From Lingula anatina (taxonomy: Eukaryota; Brachiopoda; Lingulata; Lingulida; Lingulidae), in NCBI RefSeq assembly GCF_001039355.2, contig NW_019773611.1, positions 24,951 to 65,023 on the forward strand: a DNA stretch of 40,073 nucleotides. Direction: 5' to 3'. The notes beneath the pieces are model-generated. The model did not search any database and had not been told where the DNA came from. It saw nothing but the letters and a program-made list of their open reading frames with translations. Shown here piece after piece: positions 1 to 9,716 of the stretch. Each line of letters begins with the position of its first letter. Position 1 is the first letter of the stretch. Both the position numbers and the translations under genes were made by a program.

Positions 1-687
1 TTTTTGGTGTGGTAAACCATCAACATAAAAGATATTGTGAGCCACTGGCTTTCTTATTTTGGATCATTAGTTTTAGAGATATGGGGGCAGATCTTTTATT
101 GGCAATTTTGCCAAAATATAGCATTCTTTAGCTCTTGAAAAGTTATAATTTTAAATATTCTTTTAAAAAATCATGTACATCATAAGGAATTATTTAGGTA
201 AGCCACATGATAGGTTAAGGAAAGACCTTTAATACCCAGTACAGATTTTTTGAAAAGACACTGTCATGACCACACAAGGTTGATTCTAATAAGGCATGTT
301 TTCCGTATGCTTGACCCCCTCCCCTTCTTTAAATGCACACAACTTCTTTTTTGCAGGTTGTATCCATATAATTTTGGTATGTACTGATAGAAAAGGGTTG
401 AAAAATAAATTTTGAAAAATAAAATCTATGTTAAACCTTGTAAAATTAGAACTATAACAATTTTAAAAAGGGCCTAAAAACGAATATTTTTATACTATTT
501 AAATGCTAAACTGTTTCTTCAACTAAATTAATAAGTCAAAACCATGTATAGGTTTGTGAAAAGCCCTTAAAATAATTATGTTTGCCCTGCAGACGAACTT
601 ATGAAGCGAAAATACATTTTTTAATTTGTTTATGTTGTGGAAACTAAATGTAAAATAACGATGCTAACTCTGTGACCTATTTTCAAC
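1..687. other. AT-rich non-coding stretch
   Basis: I see no convincing coding exon here on either strand. The stretch is AT-rich, with many short runs of A and T and stops in all frames. It may hold the promoter of the candidate gene that starts at 688, but I recognise no specific promoter element. Confidence 0.5.
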
Positions 688-2116
688 ATGGCGGGTACAA
701 GGATTATCACCGGAGCAACTGTGGAGCAAAGCACATCGTCTTCACAGTGTTAAAACATAATACTTTCTTAAATTTATGAAGAACACGCACTAGAGATGCT
801 TAGGTACATCTCAGAAGGATTGGTGTGCACCAGAATATAACAAGAAATGACCATAGCAGCTGGCCGTCCTTAGAAAGTGCATTTTTTGGTTGAACCACTT
901 CAGACTTATGACTGTTGTCAGGCTTGGGTTCCTCAATATATCTATCTATCTCATCGATTTAGCTCTGGATGTTTGTTGGAAGGTAAGTGATCAGTGGTGG
1001 CATACATATACTAGAATCAGATACACTAAAAACTCAAACCAGTTTAAATAATAAGTTTGAATATTATTCAGTAATATAAAGAATATTAAGCAAATTTAAA
1101 AGACGTACTGGTATATTTCAATTCACAGAGTTTTACTTGATTTCTGTTTCATGGTAAACATGTATGCTGAAAAGAATTAACTGTGTATCTAACTTATGAA
1201 GTATATTTTTGCATTAAATTCTAGGGCTTTGTTACATGTGTTATCATAACACAAACAGTTAAGGACTATACTGAGCTTGAAGACAGCTTCATTAGAAATT
1301 TCTTACCCAGAATCAAAGGTATGTAACACACATTCAGGTTCAAGTTTTGGCATTTTAGGGGATGTTACTTGTGCCAGTTTTTTATATTTTAGTTTCATAT
1401 TCACTATGCAGATTTATGTGTGTTTACAATGAAGTTGAATTTAACTGCCTAGCTTTATGTGACTTTGTAACACAGTGTGCTTCAATTTTCAAGACTTACA
1501 TATTACACAGGACACTTGTAACTAAAGGTACTTTAGTAAAATCAGGAAAACTTTGCGGTCCATTATGTTGTTCATGTTGCTTTGCAAGGGGGCGTGCCTG
1601 ACAATTAAGCTGATTACAACGACTGAGCCCGAGTGTGATACTCCGCTAAGATAGATTGATCCTGCTACTTTACAGTTTCTATTCTGAACACAGTAAACCT
1701 CTGTTGTTGTAAAGCATTTATTGATGTTATGTCTATTTTTCAGATTTTACATCCTAGGTCTGTATGTGAACCTTGACCTGGACAATCTTACAGACAATAA
1801 TAGAAAAGTCACCTGAAATTGCACAGGCAAATTCATCAGATTCAGATGTGAGCACCAACTTTGTAATGCCTGGAACACTTCCACGGAGAAGAAAAAAGGT
1901 TTACCTTTTTCATTTGTTTCTTTTTCTGTCATGAAATTCTGGTAGCTACAATCATGCATATTTGATTTCCTTTTTTATACTTATGCAATATGTTTGATCA
2001 GAATATTATTTAGTAATTGTTCTTATACAGCAATTGACATGAGTTTAAAATATGTTTAATACATTTTCTTTTGACAGCCTGTCCTGCCATCTTCAGGTAG
2101 ACGAAGAAGTGGATAG
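688..2116 (+). CDS. Candidate small multi-exon gene, unidentified
   Basis: Proposed exons are 688-746, 922-982, 1225-1318, 1794-1898 and 2078-2116. The first starts at an ATG in the context CAACATGGCGG and encodes MAGTRIITGATVEQSTSSS plus two bases. These join in phase through acceptor 922 to a hydrophobic exon (LGFLNISIYLIDLALDVCWK) that ends at a consensus donor, AAG|GTAAGT. This joins in phase to exon 3, which begins GFVTC and ends FLPRIK plus one base. Exons 4 and 5 are both phase 0 and encode a Ser/Asp-rich then very basic tail (SSDSDVSTNF, then LPRRRKK joined to PVLPSSGRRRSG and a stop). Exon 3 ends in phase 1 and exon 4 begins in phase 0, so either an exon between them is unrecognised or these are two genes. 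The donor of exon 1 (ACA|GTGTTA) is weak. I do not recognise the family. Function is unknown. Confidence 0.35.
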
Positions 2117-2565
2117 CCTGGCAAACCTCTATTGGATTTAGAGCCACCTTGGGTCAATCCCCCATAACAAATGTGCATCTTAGGCTTGGCAATCTCAATC
2201 AGTTTTGTAGGAAAGAAGGATTGTCGCCATTGAATTGACAAATATTGACAATTGACAGTTCAGTCACACTAAACTATAGTGGCATGTTGCTTCAAGTTAC
2301 CACACTTATTCTAAGATTGCTGAATTATCATTACTGTAGGAGATCCTGGATCTCTCAACCAGAAGAAGAAACTTGGGGATCAATCAGTTATAAGATTAAA
2401 ATCTGCGGAACACTACCCATCACTGTTGTGTTTAGTATATGGAAAATATGACCGTGATATTGGAACCTTGGAGATTCATAACTTGATTTCACTCCTGTAA
2501 AAAGTAACTGCTTTGTTCTTTTACTGTCCAATTGATAATATAAAAATAAAGTACTCCTCCTGTCA
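2117..2565 (+). other. Probable 3' UTR with poly(A) signal
   Basis: After the stop codon at 2114-2116 the sequence has no coding character. AATAAA lies at 2545-2550 and is followed by a T/G-rich stretch (CTCCTCCTGTCATTGTATGT), as expected at a cleavage site. This supports a plus-strand transcript ending near 2565. The 300 bases that follow, up to the retrotransposon frame, hold nothing I recognise except a run of G near 2812. Confidence 0.4.
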
Positions 2566-2860
2566 TTGTATGTTGCTGACTATGTTTTAATTTTCTTTAT
2601 AGAAAAAGAATATAGATATAAAGATTTCACATGTATTTACAAAGCCTATGAATCATTTGAAAGGAAAAAGAATGGTTGAAAAATGCAGTATAAATCATTT
2701 CAAGTGGATTAATTAGTGTTGCACTTGAGAAAACTGATAAAATGAGACAGTCATTCCCTTTTACCTTTAGATGCTGATGACACTGGATATGCACAGTAAT
2801 AACTTATTAAATGGGGGGGGGGGAATAACTTGTCACTAATAATTTAAATTTATTCAGAGG

Positions 2861-5800
2861 TTGTATGGCTTGTTTTATGCTTCTGAAATGGACAACTCCC
2901 ACAGTCTCCTAGCAGTTGTAGAGAAGCTTCCATACCACCTGAGGACCAGATGGTTGAAAGAAAATCATAGTATCAAGATAAAGGAGAAAAGAAATTGCAG
3001 GTTAACCGATTTAGTTAACTTTATTTCCCTAGCTGCAGAGGAGGCCTCAGATCCAGTATTTGGAAAGGCTGTTCTTACCGGAATCAAGAAGAAGACTGGG
3101 AGTTTTGCGATTGTAGCGGGACCCACCACACCGAAAGTCACAGAGCAATGTATTAAATGTAAAGGGAATCATTTTGTTACACAGTGCCATTCGTTCAAGT
3201 CCCTTAAAATAAAGGATAGGCACACGCTCATTCAGTCAAAGGGCTTGTGCTTGAATTGTCTGAAGCCAGGACATTACAGCAGAGAATGTCCAAGTACCAT
3301 ACGATGCACAGTGGATGGTTGTGGGAAAAAGCACAGCAAGTTTCTTCACTTTCCTACACGCAATCCGTCACAGAGCGACCAAGTTGTACCAGGTGTGCCA
3401 CAGCCTAGCAACCAGGGCATGCCAGCAGTTGTTCCACAGATTAGCAACTTTGCCAATAGCTCGGAAGGAAAGCTTGCGCTCCCAATAGTACCTGCTAGAG
3501 TGAGAAGTCCGAATTCCAACACCTATGTTGATACCTATGCAATGCTTGATACTGGCACTAATGCTACTTACTGCACCGAAGAGCTGTTTAAGCGACTGGG
3601 AGCAACAGGAAACAAGCGCCACATTGAGCTGACAACTATTTCACAAGAAAGGCTTCAGATTGAAACAACGGTGACAACACTCCTAGTAAGCGATGTACAA
3701 GATAGCAAGAACCCTCTGAAGGTACCCGAGGTAACTGTGAGACCGGGACTCAACATTGACCTGTCAGGACTAGCTAATAAGGGAGAATTGAGGCATTGGC
3801 CACATTTGAGCAACCTGGAAATCCCAGAGATTCGAGATGTGAACAAGGTGCATCTGCTTATTGGACAAGACTGCGCAGACCTTTTAATGCCACAAGAAGT
3901 AAGAAAAGGCAGACCAGGAGAGCCTTATGCAGTCCTCACACCCTTAGGATGGGCAATAAATGGACCAGTAAACCAATCCAGTCACAGTGCAAGGTCGTCC
4001 CACTTCATACAGCAAAGGACAGAGCTGACAGGTGACCTTGAGAAGCTCTGGGCTCTGGAAGGAGCCAACAGCGAAGAAGTAGGAATGTCTGTTAATGATC
4101 ATAAAACCTTGCAGATTTGGGATGAATCTAAAGAAATTGTGGACGGTCACTACTCGTTGGATATACCTTTTAAAGCCAAAGAACCTAACCTGTATGACAA
4201 CAGAATAATGGCAGAGCGCCGTCTCCACTCCTTAAGAAGGCGCCTTGAGAAGGATAGCAGCTTGAAGTCAAAGTATACAACAGAAATACACCAGCTCTTG
4301 GAAAAGGGCTATGCAGAACAAGTCCCGAGTGAAGATTTGAAGCGAGATGATGGCAAGGTGTGGTACCTGCCACATCACCCAGTTCTGAATCCCAAGAAGC
4401 CAGATAAATGTAGAATAGTTTTCGACTGTGCTGCTACCCACAAAGGAACGTCATTAAATGACCATGTACACCAAGGTCCTGACTTGACGAATAAGCTGAT
4501 AGGGGTGTTGCTGCGCTTCAGGCAGGAACCGGTAGCTTTCATGGCTGACATTGAAAGCATGTTCCACCAGGTGAAGGTGAATGTCAAAGACAGAGATGTT
4601 TTAAGATTTTTATGGTGGGATAACAGCGGCCAGATAATTCCATACAGAATGACATCACATCTTTTTGGTGGTGTCTGGAGCCCAAGTTGCGCAAATTACG
4701 CATTGAAGATGGTAGTAAAAGATAACGAAGGAACAGGAAACCAGTTGGCAATGGAAACCATCAACAACAACTTCTACGTAGATGATTGTTTAAAGTCTTT
4801 GGCTGATGTAAATACAGCCATCGCCGTTGCTGAAGAAGTGAAGAGGCTCCTCGCGGAGAAAGGATTCCATCTGACTAAGTGGGTATCAAACTCACCAGAG
4901 TTCATGAAAACAATACCCAAGGAGGATTGGGGCAAGTCGTTTGGTACTCAAGATCTAAGTGGTGAGAAGCTACCTACAGAGAGGGCCCTTGGACTATTGT
5001 GGAATGTTGGTCAGGACCATTTTGAGTTTGATGCGCAGATAGAAGATAAACCAAAGACCAAAAGAGGAGTACTCAGTGCTCTAAGCACCATATTCGACCC
5101 CATGGGTTATGTGAGCCCATGCGTACTAAAGGCAAGATTACTGTTTCAGCAGTTGTGCAGACTGAACAAGGGTTGGGACGAAGGTTTGACAGCAAGCCTT
5201 GAAAATCAGTGGAGTGACTGGCTGTCCCAGCTGCAGTACCTGAACACCTTCCGAATTCCAAGATGTTTGAACCCACTTGATGTGAAATTCAAGACGGCAC
5301 AGTTGCACCATTTTTCCGATGCTTCAGAGTGTGCATACGGAGCAATTTCATATCTGCGATTGACCACGGAAGACGCTGTCCATGTTGGCATCTTGATGGC
5401 CAAGTCAAGATTGGCTCCACTAAAAGGTTCAACTGTACCGCGTTTAGAACTTGCAGGTGCGGTAGAAGCCATGAGATTAGATAAACTGCTACGCCAGGAG
5501 TTGGAACTAACCCTAGAAGAGTCTGTTTTCTGGACAGACAGCACCATTGTACTGTGGTACCTTCAAAATGAGGAAAAGAGATTCCAAACCTATGTTGCAA
5601 ACAGAGTATCTCGAATACTGGCTCACAGTAATCCAGTGCAATGGAGATACGTTCCCACATCCCAAAACCCAGCAGATGATGCGTCACGAGGAATGACAGC
5701 AGAAGAGTTGGTAAGCAGCTCACGCTGGGTCCATGGGCCAGACTTTCTGAAATTGAGTCATTCACAATGGCCACAACAACCCGCATTCAAGTGTACAGAA

Positions 5801-7306
5801 TTGGACAAGATTGCTGAAGTGAAAAGGAACCCTGTGGTGTACTCCACAAAAGGTGATGTCGATTCAACCAACACCTTGTTGAATTACTACTCCTCCTGGT
5901 TTAAGTTGAAGAAAGCAGTAGCATGGATGCTGCGACTTAAACAAATTTTGCGAAAGAAACCAACCACCTCTGGACCCTTAAGTGCAGGAGAGTTGCAAGC
6001 GTCAGAGTTAGCTATTGTGAAGTATGTACAGTACAGTTTAAACAGCACGGACACAAGACCACAGCTGGCAAAGTTGAGACCTGTGAAGTCTAAGGCAGGA
6101 CTGTTGCGAGTTGGGGGCAGGCTTAACTCGGCTGATTTAGACGATGATGCTAAACACCAACTGATTTTGCCCCACAAACACCATGTATCGCGACTGATTG
6201 TTGAAGATTGTCATGTGGTTACTGGACATGCAGGTGTTGAACGAGTATTGGCTGAAACTCGACAGCGTTATTGGATCCTAAAGGGAAGAAAGCTTGTCAA
6301 AAGAATAGTTTCCCAGTGCATACCTTGTAGAAAATCAAGAGGCAAGACCGAAATCCAGCTTATGGCAGACCTCCCGAAGGAAAGAGTAACGCCATATGAA
6401 CCACCCTTTACATGCGTAGGCGTCGATTATTTTGGACCCTTTAATGTTAAAAGGGGAAGATCAGAAGTCAAACGATATGGCTGTATTTTTACTTGTTTAG
6501 CTATAAGAGCTATCCACATTGAAGTGGCACATTCACTTGATACAGATAGTTTTATAAATGCTTTGGAGAGGTTCATTGCTCGAAGAGGGGCACCGCGGAT
6601 GATTAGGTCGGATAATGGGACCAACTTCACGGGTGCCAGGGCAGAACTCCGAAGGGCCTTACTACAATGGAACCAAGGCAAAATACACAACTTCCTCCTA
6701 AAAAGAGAAATTGATTGGAAATTCAATCCCCCTGGAGCTTCCCACATGGGGGGCGTCTGGGAAAGACAGATTCGATCTGTACGATCCGTGCTTGCTGGAG
6801 TAATGAAGCAGCAAACCATGGATGATGAAAACCTTGTGACATTACTCACAGTCGCTGAAGGCATTGTCAACAACCGCCCAATCACTAAGTTGTCTGACGA
6901 TGTCCAAGATGAGAGACCGCTGTCGCCAAGCCACCTTTTAGTGCTTCGTGGAGGACCCACATTACCACCTGGACAGTTCGAAGCTAAAGACCAATACCGT
7001 AAGAGGTGGAAACAAGTCCAATACCTTGCTGACATCTTCTGGTCACGTTGGTTACGTGAATACCTGCCTGCATTGCAAGAACGCCAAAAATGGTTGAAAC
7101 TCACCAGTAACTTGAAACCAGGTGATTTGGTGATGGTGTGCCAGGATCACACCCCTCGTAATCAGTGGCCTCTGGGACTTGTAACTGGTACCCGTGCAGG
7201 AAACGACAACATTGTGCGCGCAGTTGAAGTAAAGACAGCCCATGGTATTTTTGAAAGGCCGATAACCAAGATTTGTCTTTTAGAGGCGTCCGGAGAAGAC
7301 CAATAA
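2861..7306 (+). mobile_element. BEL/Pao LTR-retrotransposon Gag-Pol, 5'-truncated, pol intact
   Basis: An uninterrupted 1481-residue frame carries the domains of a BEL/Pao polyprotein in order. It opens in the C-terminal part of Gag (SLLAVVEKLPYHLRTRW near residue 20). Zinc knuckles follow at about 97 and 129 (the second is CLNCLKPGHYSREC, a CX2CX4HX4C motif). An aspartic protease has LDTGTN near 228. The reverse transcriptase has YVDD near 637. RNase H shows SDAS near 817 and WTDST further on. Integrase has an H2C2 zinc-binding region near 1107-1145 and D, D, E residues in VDYFG, RSDNGTNF and GGVWER. The C-terminal DUF5641-type domain ends at about 1475. Family members usually carry a few hundred more Gag residues at the N-terminus, and here an in-frame stop at 2840 rules out a simple extension. 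The frame starts right after a CAG that resembles a splice acceptor, so the Gag N-terminus could be truncated, spliced in or lost in assembly. No env-like frame is seen. The lack of stops in pol suggests a young insertion. Confidence 0.93.
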
Positions 7307-7358
7307 CTCTTAAGCTTTTTGTTTTATGGAATGGACTAGTTAATTATTATTATCATTT

Positions 7359-7700
7359 GTAAGGGTGTAGGCANGAAAGCATTGCTTATTGAGAAAAGCT
7401 TTATCACACAGAGGCTACAATATATTATATGGGGTGAGTATGGGCGAGTTATTGGATCGAGATGCTTGCGCTTGGTCACAATGCGTGATACATTTGAGTT
7501 ACAGTTTTACAAAAAATGTTGCCGCTCGACTCATTGCAAATCGAAGTCACCTTTCCATGGGTCCCAATTTGTTCTCTTTCGTTTGGTTCTGTCGTAATCT
7601 TTCTTATTTTTATTTCTTCCCTCAATTGTTTTTCTTTTGTGAACTTCTCTATGGGACTTGATAGAATTTTTTTTCATTTTTGACAGCCCAAGATGAAAGC
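7359..7700 (+). repeat. Possible 3' LTR of the BEL element, broken by an N
   Basis: About 50 bases after the polyprotein stop, TGTAAGGGTGTAGGCA begins at about 7359. A BEL 3' LTR would be expected to begin at this distance and to start with TG. The sequence then hits the N at 7374 and continues with more balanced base composition than the surroundings. No second LTR is present in the window, so neither end can be confirmed. An LTR would also be a natural place for a contig to break. Confidence 0.25.
7374..7374. other. Single N, probable contig join
   Basis: One ambiguous base sits immediately downstream of the BEL polyprotein. Four other isolated Ns lie in the window (8169, 18896, 27552, 30089). 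The one at 8169 shows they can mark joins between assembled pieces. Confidence 0.5.
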
Positions 7701-8058
7701 ACGTGGGAAAAGAACTACATCTGATGCACGGCGTAAACTCGTACGTTCACTCCTAATTTTGGGATTCAATTTTTTTGTAAAATTCTCCTTTAATTTGCCT
7801 CCGTTGCCTTTATTACTGTTGATTATAAGCACTTCATGTACCTGTAAGTCTATTTAATCAATATCATAACTTTTTATACTTTCACATTTTTATTACTCTC
7901 AACCTACAAATTGCTATTCGCGGTATCTCCTCTACACAAAACAATGACGTAACATTATCTGCTGTGCACTGAACTTGGTTAAAATCAATGTGCCTGGTTT
8001 CAAATTGTCTTTCAACTTCATATCACACTTTGAAAACGAGGCCACTGAGAGGGAGACT
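7701..8058. other. Non-coding stretch between two Ns
   Basis: I see no gene here. A short basic reading frame after an acceptor-like TTTTTGACAG (starting at the ATG at about 7693) runs into a GTACGT donor-like site at about 7740, but nothing else supports it as an exon. No LRRCC1 exon was found on the minus strand, although the missing C-terminal exons would be expected on this side. Confidence 0.4.
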
Positions 8059-8279
8059 GTTGGTTACATTTCGATACGAGCGTTCGATTGCAAGCTTTGG
8101 TTAGTTCTTTAATTGCTTCTATGAAAGTGGGTGAAAACAGTGAGTTGATTTGATATTTTGCTGAAATGNGTTGGTTACATTTCGATACGAGCGTTCGATT
8201 GCAAGCTATGGTTAGTTCTTTAATTGCTTCTATGAAAGTGGGTGAAAACAGTGAGTTGATTTGATATTTTGCTGAAATC
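8059..8279. repeat. 110-bp direct duplication on both sides of an N
   Basis: 8059-8168 and 8170-8279 are almost identical; I see one substitution (AAGCTTTGG against AAGCTATGG) and one difference at the extreme end. The copies abut a single N at 8169. The simplest reading is two overlapping contig ends placed side by side without being merged. A true tandem duplication is less likely. Confidence 0.85.
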
Positions 8280-8320
8280 GCTTGTGAACATAGACAAAAT
8301 AAAAGGTGAATATAGGCTGT

Positions 8321-8410
8321 AAAAATAGCCAGCCCGTCGGGCGGGTAATTTGTAAATCTTACCCGCCCGGCCTGAAAGTTACCAGCCTCGGGCTGGCGGG
8401 CTGGCGGCCA
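8321..8410. repeat. GC-rich nested hairpin
   Basis: A GC-rich island in AT-rich DNA. An 11-bp perfect stem is formed by CGGGCGGGTAA (8338-8348) and TTACCCGCCCG (8359-8369). Outer sequences AGCCAGCCCG and CGGGCTGGCGGG can also pair. It looks like a small foldback repeat unit. It lies between the last recognised LRRCC1 exon and the duplicated contig ends. Confidence 0.6.
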
Positions 8411-8541
8411 TTTCATACACTGGAAAAATTAAATTCCTATCAATGTAATATTGAGAAAATCATGACGGTCCTCCAGAAGACGGCCTCCATCCGCCCCTGA
8501 ATGAGTTCAAAGTATGTTTACATGGAGTAGTAAAGTGTTAC

Positions 8542-9663
8542 CTTGCTCCCTGAATAGCTTTATCCCTCTCTTCAGTTAGTTTCTTCTCATTGCTCTCCCA
8601 AACATCTTTCATCTGCCGAACTTGTTTTTCCAGCTGACCAATCACTTCAGACTTTTCCTTCCAACGTTTATTTAGAATACTGAAATAAAGCATAAAATTG
8701 TTACAGCAATTCAAGAGCAGAACAGCAACAAAAGTAACACAAAAATAACCACTGCTTGTTTACTGCTATGTATTAACACTGTTGGTCATGGCGCAAATAT
8801 GCAAAATCATTTTCTGAGATTTTTTTGCCGTTAAACCACTACCCACTGTTTATTTAGTTAACAGAAACTTTTAAGAGTCATAAACGACAAATAAAGAGAT
8901 GAAATTGTACAACGTACAAGTCTCAAATATGCCTCAAATATGCAAAATCATTTTTTGAGTTTTTTTTTTTTTTTTTTTTTTTGCCATTATACCACTACCC
9001 ACTGCTTATTTAGTTAAGGGAAACTTTTTTTAGGTTAAAAATGACAAGAGACAAAATTGTTTGCAAGTCTGATAATCAGGTCTGCCAGGACCTATGTCTG
9101 CAAATTTGGGAAAAAAGGTAGCTGCAAACATGTAGCTTTGTAGCAACCTTGAAAGACACAACTTCAAAAAATTTGCCAGGGGCCTCAATTGCATGGTAAA
9201 ATACAAACTTTCAGTAAATGTGCAGCAACAATTTATACCAGGCCATTTATCTTTTACGAGGCAAAGCTTGTACTTTCATAAGATATGACCTTTTTGTATT
9301 GACTGATCTGAAGACAGCCTTAAAGCACCTTGGTAATTAAAAAACATTCCACCTGTGACGCAAGCAGGAGCTTAAACCATGGCAACATAAATGATGTAAT
9401 TTGATATTCTACAAAAACTGTGAATGTTTGCTGAACATGACCTATCTGCCAAAATTCCAGCGAATCAGATCTTTATTCAATGTTAAAAGACCTAATGTCC
9501 TAACACGACCTTGTGTAAGTTGCATGCAGCATGACAATCGTGAGGTCCTGTATACTGGTTTCAGACAAAAATATGGTTGTCTGCCAAATAGAGTCGCATG
9601 CTGTTTGAATACAACTGTTCCAAGATTTGTTGTGAAATTGAGGATTGCTTTAAGTCCAGTACA

Positions 9664-9716
<53 letters not shown>

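Noticed and set aside
6427-7104. 225-codon minus-strand frame inside the BEL element
   Set aside because: Antisense shadow of the integrase and C-terminal domain, with no domain of its own.
8018-8416. 132-codon minus-strand frame with an internal repeat
   Set aside because: The internal repeat is the duplicated contig end around the N at 8169. The frame is an assembly artefact.
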